Positions 26,573-36,075 are shown, counted from the stretch's first letter. The stretch is 64,000 bases of DNA from Eutrophocola salsuginis (GCA_038147195.1 JAYQTB010000004.1:248001-312000), one strand, 5' to 3'. A program made the numbers and translations. The notes: a model not told the origin generated them from the letters alone.

Positions 26573-26857
26573 ATGCCTGCATACATCGTTGCCAACTACA
26601 CTGTCACTAATCCTGAAGGGTACGGGGACTATCCCCAGAAGGCGACCGAGACATTGGTTGCCCATGGTGCCGAAGTCGTGGCCGTAGATCTGGACAGCCA
26701 GGTCCTGGAAGGCCAGCCACAACCGGTAACGGTCATCCTGAGGTTTGCATCGAGGGAGGCTGCTAGGGCCTGGTATGAATCGCCTGAGTATCAGGCCATC
26801 ATCGGCATGCGTGCGAATAATGCGAAAGGCACCATGGTCCTTATCGAAGGCTTCTGA
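26573..26857 (+). CDS. DUF1330 domain-containing protein
   Basis: A 94-residue protein of the DUF1330 family, with a ferredoxin-like dimeric alpha-beta barrel. It starts MPAYIVANYTVTNPEGYG after the ribosome site CAGGGGGA. The middle has the family stretch PQPVTVILRFASREAARAW, followed by YESPEYQAI. Function is not established; related barrels bind small molecules or act as monooxygenase-like enzymes. An intrinsic terminator follows. The gene faces the second beta-helix gene. Confidence 0.9.
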   Translation: MPAYIVANYTVTNPEGYGDYPQKATETLVAHGAEVVAVDLDSQVLEGQPQPVTVILRFASREAARAWYESPEYQAIIGMRANNAKGTMVLIEGF

Positions 26858-26878
26858 CGTTTGCCAAACACGTAAAAT

Positions 26879-26905
26879 AGCCTGCCTGTTCAAGCAGGCT
26901 TTTTT
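26879..26905 (+). terminator. Intrinsic terminator after the DUF1330 gene
   Basis: AGCCTGC and GCAGGCT form a 7-bp perfect stem around an 8-base loop, followed directly by a run of T, 22 bp after the DUF1330 stop. Confidence 0.85.
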
Positions 26906-27009
26906 ACTATCTACTCTTTTTTTTCAGGCAGCGGTATTCGCAGTCTTCGACCTGACCCAATCCTATGCTGTCTCGATGGCGCGCCTGGTGCCTGCAGGCT
27001 AGGTGCTGG

Positions 27010-28983
27010 TTATTCCGGGCGGGGTCCGTAATGAGGTAAGGCTGCACCATATTCAAAGGCACCAAGGTCGGGCGCGCGTCCGTTATAGCCGTCATTGATA
27101 TTCGGTAGCGCAATGCCCGCATCAACGGCCTTGGCGCCCCGGCGCAGGCGCAGGTCAACGTCGGCCGGATCATACAGCATGGTCGGCCTGGTCAGATCGG
27201 GCATTGCGGCATTGACAAAAATATCGTAATCCAACAGTACGCTGTGGGCATCCTGGCCGGTTGCCTGCTGGTATTCGGCAAAGGTGGCGAAATCGCGCAC
27301 AACCAGCGGGCTTTTATAATCCGCCTCCAACTCCCTGGGCCGTGAGGCCCAACTGAAGGCGATATCCGTGCCCGGATTGACCCGATAGCCGTTGTAGTCG
27401 CTGGAGGAATAGTTGGTATACGTTCGAATGGCCATAGTTGCTGGCTGGCGTTCCTGACCAAAGATCAGATTGTTGCGAAAATGAAGGTTGGATGCAGGTG
27501 TAATCTGGCGGACCTCGCCGATGTAGGTATTGTGGTAATAAATGACGCCGGAAGGGTCGGCATGGATCTTTACCGGGCCATACGGGCTGTGATACACCAC
27601 GTTGCGAATGAAATACACAGGGCCCCCGAACACCGGCTGCGGGCTCATGCCGCCCACGGCGACATTGAAGCACCGGTTATCGAATATACGCACGTTATGC
27701 ATGGAGCCGTCCGCCTCGAAACAGTTGTCGTCTAGATTGGACACATCGTTGCCGTAAATGTCGATGGATACTGGCATGCGGTCGCGGGGGATGTTGGGGT
27801 AGCCGTCGGGCATGCCGTAGGTGGCATGGTCGAGGGCGTCGTGAAAACCAATAACCTTGTTGTAGGCGATTACGTGGCCGGCGCCGTAAATAGATACGGC
27901 GTAATAGGAGTCCAGCAGGCGTTTCTCCTCGAAGTCCGGGTCTTCGTTCCAGGGCGGAATGTTGTACCAGCCCATCAGTTCGTCACGCCGCCGGCCGATC
28001 ATGGTATTGTCGGCAATGTAAAATTTGCGCGAGCCCGACCAATCCGAATGAATTGCCGTGGCGACATCCTCGAAGCGGCTGCGTTTCACCATCAGGCCTT
28101 CACTGCCAGTGATGTTCTTCATGCCGGCTTCAAAGACAATATTGGTGTTTCGGAAGGTGAGCCCCTCAAACAGGTGCCAGTCGCCGCCCATCATGTTGAA
28201 CAGTACATTGTTGCCGCCGCCGTCGAACACTACTTCACCATCGCCTGCAGCCTTGATGGTGATCGGCATGTCCTCGGTGCCGTCGGCAGTCAGGTAGTAA
28301 GTGCCGTCCCAGGTAGTACCGCAGCAGGTTGTGTACCCGGAATCTATTTCGTGGGTGTAGCTGCGTCGGTTGAATTCCTTGTAGACGCCCGCATGCACAA
28401 GGATGGTGTCACCCGCGCGTACGCGAGCAGCCGAGGCGCGGCTCCAGTCGCCACCAAGGCCAGCCATGTAGTAGGCCTGGAGCAGGCCATGGAACGCCGG
28501 CTGCTCTTCAGGGCCGGTATGGTCAAGGGGATAGACATGCAGGACTCGGCCGCCGGAAAACGCTTGCGGTTCCGCGCGCGTGGTAACGGTAACGATGCGC
28601 TCCGAGCGACCTGTGACGCCGTCAGGATCGGTCAGGGTGAACCGTGCCTCGTATTCCGTGCCTGGCTCGAGGTAGAAAATGCTGCCGGCAAACATGTTTG
28701 GCGCTGTGTAATCCAGGGTTTGGTCGAAGACCGAGCGCTCGTTGTGCACGCGCACGAGGGGTAGGCCGTCGCGCCAGCTACGTTCACCTGTCTTGCGGTA
28801 GGCGAGGGCTACCTGGGCATTACGGTTGTCGTCACCCTCGATATACCACTCGAAACCCAGGGAGATCAGCGTGGACGGCTCGATGACGAGTTCTCCGGCG
28901 AGTGTCTCATTATCTGCCCGGGCATTAACGGTCATCACAAGTAACAGGAATGCACACAGCGAACGGCGGTAAATTAATAACAT
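27010..28983 (-). CDS. Secreted right-handed beta-helix protein B, paralogue of protein A
   Basis: A 657-residue paralogue of the protein at 21316-23316. It begins with a signal peptide (LLIYRRSLCAFLLLVM, cleaved near ARAD). The N-terminal domain repeats the same stretches (PSTLISLGFEW, MFAGSIFYLEPGTEYEARF, LTDPDGVTG). The helix domain keeps AGHVIAYNKVIGFHDALDHATYG and FGGPVYFIRN, and the C-terminus ends DLGAFEYGAALPHYGPRPE. A strong GGGGGAAAC site precedes the start. The two proteins probably arose by duplication with divergence. They point towards each other around the ThuA and PQQ-type genes, suggesting a shared role in binding or processing an external glycan. That role is inference. Confidence 0.82.
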   Translation of the reverse strand: MLLIYRRSLCAFLLLVMTVNARADNETLAGELVIEPSTLISLGFEWYIEGDDNRNAQVALAYRKTGERSWRDGLPLVRVHNERSVFDQTLDYTAPNMFAGSIFYLEPGTEYEARFTLTDPDGVTGRSERIVTVTTRAEPQAFSGGRVLHVYPLDHTGPEEQPAFHGLLQAYYMAGLGGDWSRASAARVRAGDTILVHAGVYKEFNRRSYTHEIDSGYTTCCGTTWDGTYYLTADGTEDMPITIKAAGDGEVVFDGGGNNVLFNMMGGDWHLFEGLTFRNTNIVFEAGMKNITGSEGLMVKRSRFEDVATAIHSDWSGSRKFYIADNTMIGRRRDELMGWYNIPPWNEDPDFEEKRLLDSYYAVSIYGAGHVIAYNKVIGFHDALDHATYGMPDGYPNIPRDRMPVSIDIYGNDVSNLDDNCFEADGSMHNVRIFDNRCFNVAVGGMSPQPVFGGPVYFIRNVVYHSPYGPVKIHADPSGVIYYHNTYIGEVRQITPASNLHFRNNLIFGQERQPATMAIRTYTNYSSSDYNGYRVNPGTDIAFSWASRPRELEADYKSPLVVRDFATFAEYQQATGQDAHSVLLDYDIFVNAAMPDLTRPTMLYDPADVDLRLRRGAKAVDAGIALPNINDGYNGRAPDLGAFEYGAALPHYGPRPE

Positions 28984-29350
28984 AGTTTCCCCCTGAAAAT
29001 ACTAGGTAAAGGCTAGAGGCATTCTGCAACATACTTTACTTGAACTCAAAGCCTGCAAGTTTTCCAGACAGTCTGCAGGATAATTCTTCTGGGCTGAACC
29101 GGCAAAATAGGTGGCGTTGACCGGGACCTGGAATGGTCATCCAGAGTGTTTTGCTGGTATTCGCCCGACTGCCAGCCAACGACCATGCCACTCTTGCCGC
29201 TCCTTTAGTCACGAAGAGGACAGTGCGTTTGACCGAGGTGACCGTATCGATATTCATGCTTCCAGATCGCGTCTGACATCAAGATCATTTTCAACCCGCT
29301 GGGCGCAATGCTGAAAGTGAATTTGGCTACTTCTCGCGGAACCTTTCGGC
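28984..29350. other. Gene-free spacer of about 370 bp downstream of lptE
   Basis: No gene is supported here. A 73-codon minus-strand frame (29036-29257) begins MNIDTVTSVKRTVLFVTKG but has no family features that I recognise, no clear ribosome site and no hydrophobic segment. The right end should contain whatever ends the leuS-lptE transcript, yet no clear terminator hairpin is seen. In related genomes this position is often occupied by holA. Confidence 0.45.
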
Positions 29351-29845
29351 CTAGATTGTTGCTGATTGCAGACGGCGCAGAATCAGGCTCACCAGTTCGC
29401 GGCGCATTTCCTCTTCCATGAGTTCACGTTCCTCGGCTTTGGCAACGGCACTGTTGGGATCGGCCAGGTATACCTTTTCAATCACCAGTGTTTCCGGGCC
29501 GAGTACTGTAGCGCCGCCCCTACGCAACTGATACGGCACACTCATGGTCAATTCATATTCGCCGGCACGGGCGTTTGAGTTGACGGACAACACTCGCTCG
29601 CTGCTCTCCTCGGCGCCGATCATCAGCGCATAGGTACTGCCCTGTGGCGAGTCCAGCACGTTGATGTCACTGGCCAGGAGAGAGCGGCGCAATTCACTTA
29701 CGATCTCGCTGTTGCCGTCGGTGCTGGTCAGGGATAGGGTTTGCAGGGCGGCGGGAAGCTGGACGGTGCCTCGAAGATGGAAGCCGCATCCAGCCAGCGG
29801 GAGTGCGGTGATCAGAATTAAGAACAGGGAATATTTTAGGTTCAT
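29351..29845 (-). CDS. lptE: LPS-assembly lipoprotein LptE
   Basis: LptE plugs the LptD barrel and helps deliver lipopolysaccharide to the outer leaflet. The 164-residue protein starts with a lipoprotein signal whose lipobox is LAGC (Cys about 20). Directly after it comes GFHLRGTVQLPAALQTLSL, the family signature. The C-terminal half (YQLRRGGATVLGPETLVIEKVY and the Glu-rich EERELMEEEMRREL) is also typical. It follows leuS after about 60 bp, the normal order. The usual next gene, holA, is not here. Confidence 0.93.
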   Translation of the reverse strand: MNLKYSLFLILITALPLAGCGFHLRGTVQLPAALQTLSLTSTDGNSEIVSELRRSLLASDINVLDSPQGSTYALMIGAEESSERVLSVNSNARAGEYELTMSVPYQLRRGGATVLGPETLVIEKVYLADPNSAVAKAEERELMEEEMRRELVSLILRRLQSATI

Positions 29846-29904
29846 GGAATAATTATAGTCGCAAGCAAGGCGTAAGTGACCAGTGGTTAGTCACTAGCTA
29901 CTTT

Positions 29905-32400
29905 CTAGTTCGCAACGATATTCACTAGCTTGCCGGGCACTACAATCACCTTGCGCACTGTCAGGCCATGAATGAACTTCTGCACGTTCGTATCTGCCTT
30001 CGCAGTGGCCTCCATGTCTTCCCTCGAGATGTCGGCGGCGACGTCGAGTTTCGCGCGCAGCTTGCCGTTCACCTGCACCACGATCTGTATGCTGTCCTGG
30101 ACCAGAGCGCTCTCGTCGTAACCCGGCCAGGCGGCATCGATGATCGCACCTTCATGACCGAGGTGGTTCCACAACACGTGACTCATGTGTGGCACGATGG
30201 GCGCCAGAAGCAGCACGATGGCTTCTACTGCTTCTTGGAACACCGCCTGGTTTTGGCCGCCGTCCTGTATATCTTTGTCTGCGGCGAAACGGCTGACGTC
30301 GTTGTACAGTTCCATTACCGCGGCGATTGCGGTATTGAAGATCTGGCGGCGGTCGTAATCGTCGCTCACTTTTTGGATAGTGCCATGGGTTTTCAGGCGC
30401 ACGGCCTTCTGCGCATCGTTCAGGGCGGTTGTGTCGAGAGAAACTTTAGCCGGCTGGTACTCGCCGACCAGTTTCCACAGGCGTTTCAGGAAACGAAATG
30501 CACCTTCGACACCAGAATCGGACCATTCCAGGCTCTGGTCCGGCGGCGAGGTGAACATCATGTACATGCGCACCGTGTCTGCGCCGTATCGGCTGATCAT
30601 GCTTTCCGGGTCGACTGTGTTGCCCAGCGACTTGGACATCTTGGCGCCGTCCTTCAGCACCATGCCCTGGGTAAGCAGTCGCTTGAAGGGTTCATCGGAA
30701 GACACGAGGCATTCATCGCGCAGCAACTTGTGGAAGAAGCGCGCATATAATAAGTGAAGGATTGCGTGTTCGATGCCGCCGATGTACTGGTCGACGTCGA
30801 GCCAGTAATCCATTGCCTTGCGGTCGAGCATGGAGTCCTTTTCGCGGGGCGAAGCAAAGCGGGCGTAGTACCAGGAGCTCTCCATAAAAGTGTCGAACGT
30901 ATCGGTTTCACGCTGGGCCTTGCCGCTACAGACAGGGCAGGTGGTCTCAAAGAATTTGGGCATCTTTTTGATCGGGGAACCGTAACTGTCGAAGTCGACG
31001 TCTTGCGGCAGAACCACAGGCAACTGGTCCTCAGGGACCGGTACGCTGCCGCAGCTATCGCAATTGATCATGGGGATAGGAGCACCCCAGTAACGCTGGC
31101 GGCTGACGCCCCAGTCGCGGAGTCGGAAGTTTATCGTCCTGCGGCCGATGCCGCGTTTTTCGAAATCGGCGGCGATATGATCGAAAGCCTGCTGGAACGT
31201 CTTGCCATCCAGTTCGCCGGAATTTATGCACAGGCCCCTTTCGACAAATGCCGCCTTTTCCAGGTCGCAGGCGACACTGGCATCGGCCGGCTCAATGACC
31301 TGCTTGATAACGATGCCGTATTTTTTGGCGAATTCCCAGTCGCGCTGGTCGTGGCCCGGAACGGACATGACGGCACCAGAGCCATAGGACATCAAGACGA
31401 AGTTGCCAACCCAGATTGGCACTTCCTCGCCGGTGATGGGATGGATGGCCCTGAATCCGGTATCGACACCGGCTTTATCGATTGTGGCCATGTCGGCTTC
31501 CGACACACCGCCCACCTCGAGCGCCTTAATGGCCTGCGCTTTTTCGGGATCTGCGGCAGCGGCCTTTTCGGCCAGAGGATGTTCGGGCGCTACGGCGCAG
31601 TAGGTCACACCCATGATGGTGTCCGGGCGGGTGGTGTAGACCTTCATAGTTTCCGTTTCGCCTTTTACCGCGAACTCGAATTCCAGGCCTTCGCTGCGGC
31701 CAATCCAATTCTGCTGCATCACCCGAACGCGTTCCGGCCAGCCATCGAGCTTGGTCAGGTCGTCCAGCAATTCCTGCGCATATGCGGTGATTTTGATGAA
31801 CCACTGGGGAATCTTGCGCCGCTCAACTGGTGCGCCTGAACGCCAGCCCTTGCCGTCGATGACCTGCTCGTTGGCGAGCACGGTCTGGTCGACCGGGTCC
31901 CAGTTCACTTCAGCTTCCTTCTTATAGATCAGGCCTTTCTTGTACAACTGCACGAAGAACCACTGTTCCCACTTGTAGTAGTCCACATGGCAGGTCGCCA
32001 GTTCGCGGTGCCAGTCGTAGGCATACCCGAGCTGCTGCAACTGGGCCCGCATGTCGCTGATGTTGCTGTAGGTCCACTTTGCCGGCGCTACCTTGTTTTT
32101 CATGGCGGCGTTTTCTGCGGGCAGGCCAAAGGCGTCCCAGCCCATGGGCTGGAGGACGTTCTTGCCCATCATGCGCTGAAAGCGGCTGACCACGTCGCCA
32201 ATGGTGTAGTTGCGCACGTGCCCCATGTGCAGCTTGCCGCTGGGGTAGGGAAACATACACAGGCAATAGAACTTTTCTTTAGTGGTGTCGATCTCCACAC
32301 GAAAACTGTCATGTTCCCGCCAGTAATCCTGCGCAGCCGCTTCCACCGCGGCGGGGTCATAATCCCTGGTAAAGCTGTCGTTAGAAATTGTGATGCTCAT
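29905..32400 (-). CDS. leuS: Leucyl-tRNA synthetase
   Basis: LeuRS charges tRNA-Leu and edits misactivated amino acids. The start ATG 32400 gives an 831-residue protein beginning MSITISNDSFTRDYDPAAVE, preceded by AAAAGGGG; a longer in-frame start at 32457 adds 19 unconserved residues. The class I signature HIGH appears as HMGH in PSGKLHMGHVRNYTIGD and the second signature is KMSKSLGN. The editing (CP1) domain includes VYTTRPDTIMGVTYCAVAPEH. The zinc-type domain has the CDSCGS and CPVCSG pairs. It is transcribed ahead of lptE. Confidence 0.97.
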   Translation of the reverse strand: MSITISNDSFTRDYDPAAVEAAAQDYWREHDSFRVEIDTTKEKFYCLCMFPYPSGKLHMGHVRNYTIGDVVSRFQRMMGKNVLQPMGWDAFGLPAENAAMKNKVAPAKWTYSNISDMRAQLQQLGYAYDWHRELATCHVDYYKWEQWFFVQLYKKGLIYKKEAEVNWDPVDQTVLANEQVIDGKGWRSGAPVERRKIPQWFIKITAYAQELLDDLTKLDGWPERVRVMQQNWIGRSEGLEFEFAVKGETETMKVYTTRPDTIMGVTYCAVAPEHPLAEKAAAADPEKAQAIKALEVGGVSEADMATIDKAGVDTGFRAIHPITGEEVPIWVGNFVLMSYGSGAVMSVPGHDQRDWEFAKKYGIVIKQVIEPADASVACDLEKAAFVERGLCINSGELDGKTFQQAFDHIAADFEKRGIGRRTINFRLRDWGVSRQRYWGAPIPMINCDSCGSVPVPEDQLPVVLPQDVDFDSYGSPIKKMPKFFETTCPVCSGKAQRETDTFDTFMESSWYYARFASPREKDSMLDRKAMDYWLDVDQYIGGIEHAILHLLYARFFHKLLRDECLVSSDEPFKRLLTQGMVLKDGAKMSKSLGNTVDPESMISRYGADTVRMYMMFTSPPDQSLEWSDSGVEGAFRFLKRLWKLVGEYQPAKVSLDTTALNDAQKAVRLKTHGTIQKVSDDYDRRQIFNTAIAAVMELYNDVSRFAADKDIQDGGQNQAVFQEAVEAIVLLLAPIVPHMSHVLWNHLGHEGAIIDAAWPGYDESALVQDSIQIVVQVNGKLRAKLDVAADISREDMEATAKADTNVQKFIHGLTVRKVIVVPGKLVNIVAN

Positions 32401-32562
32401 CCCCTTTTCGTGCTGCCTTCTCTGATTGACTGAACGCCAGCTTAATGGCCGATCCATAAGCTGTAATGACCAAGTTCAGGTGCTGGCCTAATACCCCAAA
32501 TAAGTACAATTTTGACCCGTGCCCCGAAAAAAGGCGCATAGCATACCAGAGAAGATAAGCAT

Positions 32563-32715
32563 ATGTCGTATGTCCCTAAAATACTGTCAGATGATGTTGC
32601 TTGCCTTATCAATGAACACAGGCGTTTGATATCCATCCGCCAGAAAATGGAGGAAGCCAGTTACTTCTGTAGAAAGCATTTCCAGGTAGCGCCTATCATC
32701 GAAGACAGGCGGTAG
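32563..32715 (+). CDS. Possible small protein of 50 residues
   Basis: An open frame in the otherwise empty 385-bp spacer between leuS and the ICL/PEPM gene. It begins MSYVPKILSDDVACLINEHR and ends with a TAG at 32713, after PIIEDRR. AGAGAAG lies 7 bases before the ATG as a possible ribosome site. The composition is that of a soluble helical peptide with two cysteines. It has no recognisable family. The rest of the spacer holds no recognised gene, so the frame could equally be chance. Confidence 0.3.
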   Translation: MSYVPKILSDDVACLINEHRRLISIRQKMEEASYFCRKHFQVAPIIEDRR

Positions 32716-32843
32716 GAACACCTCAGGCAAAGCGTTTTAGGCGCCTATGTGCAAGAAACTCAAAAGCGCCTTGGCTTCGGGTGCAGTTTGACACTCATTT
32801 CAGAGAGTCTTTTTGGCTCTGAACTTACCGCTGCTTGTCAGCA

Positions 32844-33791
32844 TTACAGGCGGTCCTCGATGTCCGCCTTGACAAAGCCCTCGGGGAATTCCTCAACCTC
32901 TTTGCCGACGATAGTGTATTCCTTGTTGCCGCCTGTAAAGCGGTTCTCCAGCTCCATGTAACCTTGCGGGTCGAACAGTGGTGAGGCACTCATGCCCATG
33001 ATGCCCGTTGCGTCCTTTTTGTTGCAGGTGTATTCCACGCTCTGGCGTTTGAAGTTTTCGAGACCATGTTCGAGCATGCCGTCCATGGCGGCTTTTAGTG
33101 TGTAGTGGGTGGTCATGAAGTTGTAACCCATTTCCCAGGCTTCTTCGGCGCTGACTTCCGGTGAGCCATCCGCTTTCACAGCGACATCCGGATACATCTT
33201 CCAGCCGGGCACACGCTCGGCGACATACTTGGCGTCGGCATAGGAGGTCAATTTCACGACCGTGGTCATCTGTGCACCCAGCTTCAACGCCTCGTTGCAG
33301 CGCTTGATACCTTCATCCAGTTCCGTGGCGGGGTCGGCATTGGTGCGGGCGATAAGGATGCAGTCAGTGCCCTTAAGTGCGGCAAGCGCCGCTTTCACCT
33401 TGGCCATGTACTTGTCCCGGGGTAGCAGTATGGTGGATTCTTCCATGTCGCCGGCATCCTCCAGCTGCAATGCGGTGGCGCCGGCCATGGCCATGCGCCT
33501 GGCCGAGCGGTATACCGCCAGCGGACCGCCGAACCCGTCCTCGATGTCCGCCGCCAGCGGAATGGCCGTGGTCTGGGTGATGCGGCTAGTGATCCATTCC
33601 AGGTCGGTGAGGTTGGTGAAGCCGTAATCGACGACGCCGTTCATCGCCACCGACACTTCACCACCGGACAGCATCATGGCGGGGAAGCCCACCATCTGCA
33701 CGGCATGGGCGGAGGCGCAGTCGTAAACACAGGGGGCGAGTACGCACTTGTGGGCGCTTTCAAGCACCTTGCGGATGGATGTCTTGGCCAT
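32844..33791 (-). CDS. Isocitrate lyase / PEP mutase superfamily enzyme
   Basis: A 315-residue TIM-barrel enzyme of the ICL/PEPM superfamily. The Mg site shows in LAADIEDGFGG, followed by ALQLEDAGD and LIARTNADPATELDEGIKR. The loop Lys-Lys-Cys-Gly-His that marks isocitrate and methylisocitrate lyases is absent, so the enzyme is more likely an oxaloacetate decarboxylase, a dimethylmalate-lyase-type C-C lyase or a related activity. ATG 33791 is preceded by GAAGGAGAT. It is the last gene of a minus-strand set with an aldolase homologue, a dehydrogenase and an MFS transporter, which suggests breakdown of a small organic acid ending at pyruvate. The substrate is unknown. Confidence 0.85.
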   Translation of the reverse strand: MAKTSIRKVLESAHKCVLAPCVYDCASAHAVQMVGFPAMMLSGGEVSVAMNGVVDYGFTNLTDLEWITSRITQTTAIPLAADIEDGFGGPLAVYRSARRMAMAGATALQLEDAGDMEESTILLPRDKYMAKVKAALAALKGTDCILIARTNADPATELDEGIKRCNEALKLGAQMTTVVKLTSYADAKYVAERVPGWKMYPDVAVKADGSPEVSAEEAWEMGYNFMTTHYTLKAAMDGMLEHGLENFKRQSVEYTCNKKDATGIMGMSASPLFDPQGYMELENRFTGGNKEYTIVGKEVEEFPEGFVKADIEDRL

Positions 33792-33819
33792 AGTCAATCT
33801 CCTTCAAGTGGCAATTAGG

Positions 33820-35151
33820 TTAGTTGTTTTCAAGCTCGCGACGCAGGCCGGCATAGTGGGTGAAGGCGCTGCGCAGCAAAAGGAACATGATCGGCGCCGG
33901 CACGCCCACGACGATGGCCAGCGAATAACGGATCTGGTTCGGATCCTGGAACACGTAATCGGTCATCAGGCCGACCACGGTCGGGCCCACGACCAGGCCG
34001 ATCAGGGTCAGGATGGTGATGTAGATGGCGGTTACCTGGCCGCGCGCCCGATTGGGGATGATCAGTTGTATGGAGGTTCCGGCACAGGCATAGGGCGTGT
34101 TGCTCAAAAACACGGTCGGTACCAGGAACAACATGGCCAGCATGCCGTTGGGCATCTGTGTGGCCAGTACGCCGAAGATGCCACAACCGACGAAACCGAA
34201 AGCAGCTACCTTGAGTGGCGCCTCGAGCACGCCGCGTGCGGACAGGCGGTCGGTCATCCAGCCACCGAAGAAGGCGCCGGCGGTACCGAAGGTGAGTACC
34301 GTCAAGCCGAAGCCGAGGCCGACTTGGGCAGTATTCCAATCGTAGGTGCGCTGCATGAAAGCCGGTACCCACACAAACAGGGTATAGGAGACGAGGGTGA
34401 CCATGGAAAAACCGATGAACATCGGCACCAGGGCGCGGCGACGTTCTTTCAGTACAGCGCCGACGGCACGAAGGGTCATCGGTGCTTCGGCACCCGTGCC
34501 GCGCCGTTCGGGTTCCCGGAACATCAGGAAGCAGGGCACCAGCAGCAAGCCGGGCGCACCGATGATGATGAAGGCCGCCTGCCAGGGCTCGAAGCCGGAC
34601 AGTAGGCCGCCCGAGGTCAATGCTGGCGATTCGGTCAGCCACTGCAGCAGCAGACCGCCCCAGATATAGGCGAGACCCTGGCCGACCGGGGCGCTCATCA
34701 TGAAAAAGCCCATGGGTTTACCGAGCCGATCGGGGGAAAAGGAATCCGACAGCATGGAAAAGCCCGCCGGGGTGACACTGGCTTCGCCGATGCCGACACC
34801 GACACGGGTAAGGAACAACTGTGCATAGCTGCGTGTCAGGCCGGAGGCCATAGAAAACAGGCTGAAGAACAACAGGCATATGCCCAGTACGGTCCGGCGC
34901 GCGAAACGATCGACCAGGCGACCCACAGGGAAACAGGCTAGCGTATAGAAAATACCGAAGGCCACGCTCTGCAGCATGCCGAACTGGGTGTCATTGAGAT
35001 CGAACTGTGCCTTCAGTGGTTCGACTGTCAGGTTGATGACGGTGCGATCGAATTGCGACATGATGGAGGCGAGGGCCAGGAGGCCGGCCAGCATCCAGCC
35101 GCGTCCCGGCGATGGCCAGTTGTTGTCGTTGTCCGGTGGTGATGCTGCCAT
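33820..35151 (-). CDS. MFS transporter, spinster-like
   Basis: A 443-residue major facilitator with twelve hydrophobic segments. The first loop motif is visible as FPVGRLVDRFARRTVLG, and GVGIGEASVTPAGFSMLSD is characteristic of the spinster-type branch common in marine proteobacteria. The second half has GWMTDRLSARGV. Members move small organic solutes or lipids; the substrate cannot be read here. Its place between the reductase and the ICL/PEPM gene suggests uptake of the compound that the operon degrades. There are 29 bp both before and after it. Confidence 0.88.
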   Translation of the reverse strand: MAASPPDNDNNWPSPGRGWMLAGLLALASIMSQFDRTVINLTVEPLKAQFDLNDTQFGMLQSVAFGIFYTLACFPVGRLVDRFARRTVLGICLLFFSLFSMASGLTRSYAQLFLTRVGVGIGEASVTPAGFSMLSDSFSPDRLGKPMGFFMMSAPVGQGLAYIWGGLLLQWLTESPALTSGGLLSGFEPWQAAFIIIGAPGLLLVPCFLMFREPERRGTGAEAPMTLRAVGAVLKERRRALVPMFIGFSMVTLVSYTLFVWVPAFMQRTYDWNTAQVGLGFGLTVLTFGTAGAFFGGWMTDRLSARGVLEAPLKVAAFGFVGCGIFGVLATQMPNGMLAMLFLVPTVFLSNTPYACAGTSIQLIIPNRARGQVTAIYITILTLIGLVVGPTVVGLMTDYVFQDPNQIRYSLAIVVGVPAPIMFLLLRSAFTHYAGLRRELENN

Positions 35152-35180
35152 GGTTTTTTCCTCTGGAAGTTTTCTGGTTT

Positions 35181-36062
35181 TTATTTTTTATCGGGTATCT
35201 GTTCATCAAACAGGCGCATGTACTCCGCGTTATCGGCGGCACCGAAACCGGCAGCGACCAGGCGACGGTTCAGTTCGGTGACCAATGACGTAAGCGGCAG
35301 TTGCTGCACCGAATCTCCCGCAGCCTGTGCCACGGCATTTAGGTCCTTGACCATGTTGTCGATACGCCCGGTGGGCGAATAATCCCGCCTTGCCATTTTC
35401 ACCATGAATTCCTGCAATATCCGCGAGTCCGCGCGGCCTCCAGCCAGTGCTGCCGGAAGCGCGGAAGCATCTACGCCCAACACTTCTGTCAGGCGCACCG
35501 CTTCAGCCACACTCAGAAAGCCGATGGCACAGAGCATTTGGTTGACCAATTTCACGGTCTGGCCGGCACCGTTTTCCCCCAGGTGCGTATAGTGCCCGGA
35601 CAGCAAATTCAGCACTGGTCGGGCTCGATCGATGTCCGCCACGCTGCCGCCGAGCATCAGTGTCATCCGGCCGGCCGCGGCGGCGGTTGCACCGCCGGAC
35701 AAGGGGGCGTCCACCCAGCCCATGCCGCATTCGCTGCGCAGGCGCTCTGCCATGGCCTTTGTGCGGGCCGGATCGATACTCGACATGTCGATGAGCAGCT
35801 GTTCGGGTGAACCGGCCCCCGCAATGCCATGTTCGCCGAACACGATATCTTCTACGATATCGGCGCTGTTCAGGCTCGTGATCACGAAGTCTGCTTCCCA
35901 AGTCGCTGAACCGGGCGAGGCTGCAACCGTGGCGCCATCGGCTTCGAGGATGCGCGCCTTTTCAGGTGTCCGGTTATACACGACCACATGTGCATCGCAG
36001 GCCAACAAGCGTTTGGCGATAGCCGACCCCATGATGCCCGTACCGATGACCGCGATTTTCAT
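35181..36062 (-). CDS. NAD(P)-dependent oxidoreductase of the 3-hydroxyisobutyrate dehydrogenase family
   Basis: A 293-residue beta-hydroxyacid dehydrogenase. The cofactor motif GTGIMGSAIA occupies residues 7-16 and is followed by VVVYNRTPEKA, whose Arg favours NADP. The substrate loop is DAPLSGGATAAAAGRMTLML and the catalytic Lys is in GAGQTVKLVNQ (about residue 170). Relatives reduce tartronate semialdehyde or succinate semialdehyde, or oxidise 3-hydroxyisobutyrate. It is 13 bp after the HpcH/HpaI-like aldolase gene; in E. coli the analogous pair is garL-garR, where the aldolase product is reduced to glycerate. The same coupling is a reasonable inference, not shown. Confidence 0.88.
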   Translation of the reverse strand: MKIAVIGTGIMGSAIAKRLLACDAHVVVYNRTPEKARILEADGATVAASPGSATWEADFVITSLNSADIVEDIVFGEHGIAGAGSPEQLLIDMSSIDPARTKAMAERLRSECGMGWVDAPLSGGATAAAAGRMTLMLGGSVADIDRARPVLNLLSGHYTHLGENGAGQTVKLVNQMLCAIGFLSVAEAVRLTEVLGVDASALPAALAGGRADSRILQEFMVKMARRDYSPTGRIDNMVKDLNAVAQAAGDSVQQLPLTSLVTELNRRLVAAGFGAADNAEYMRLFDEQIPDKK

Positions 36063-36075
36063 CGCATACGCCTGC

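Noticed and set aside
27826..28764. 312-codon plus-strand frame
   Set aside because: It is antisense to the second beta-helix gene and shows no motifs.
30754..31839. 361-codon open frame on the plus strand
   Set aside because: It is antisense to the well-supported leuS gene and its translation has no family features; the frame stays open because of the codon bias of leuS.
33748..34605. 285-codon open frame on the plus strand, rich in Gln, Asp and His
   Set aside because: It is antisense to the MFS transporter gene. The composition reflects reversed hydrophobic codons.
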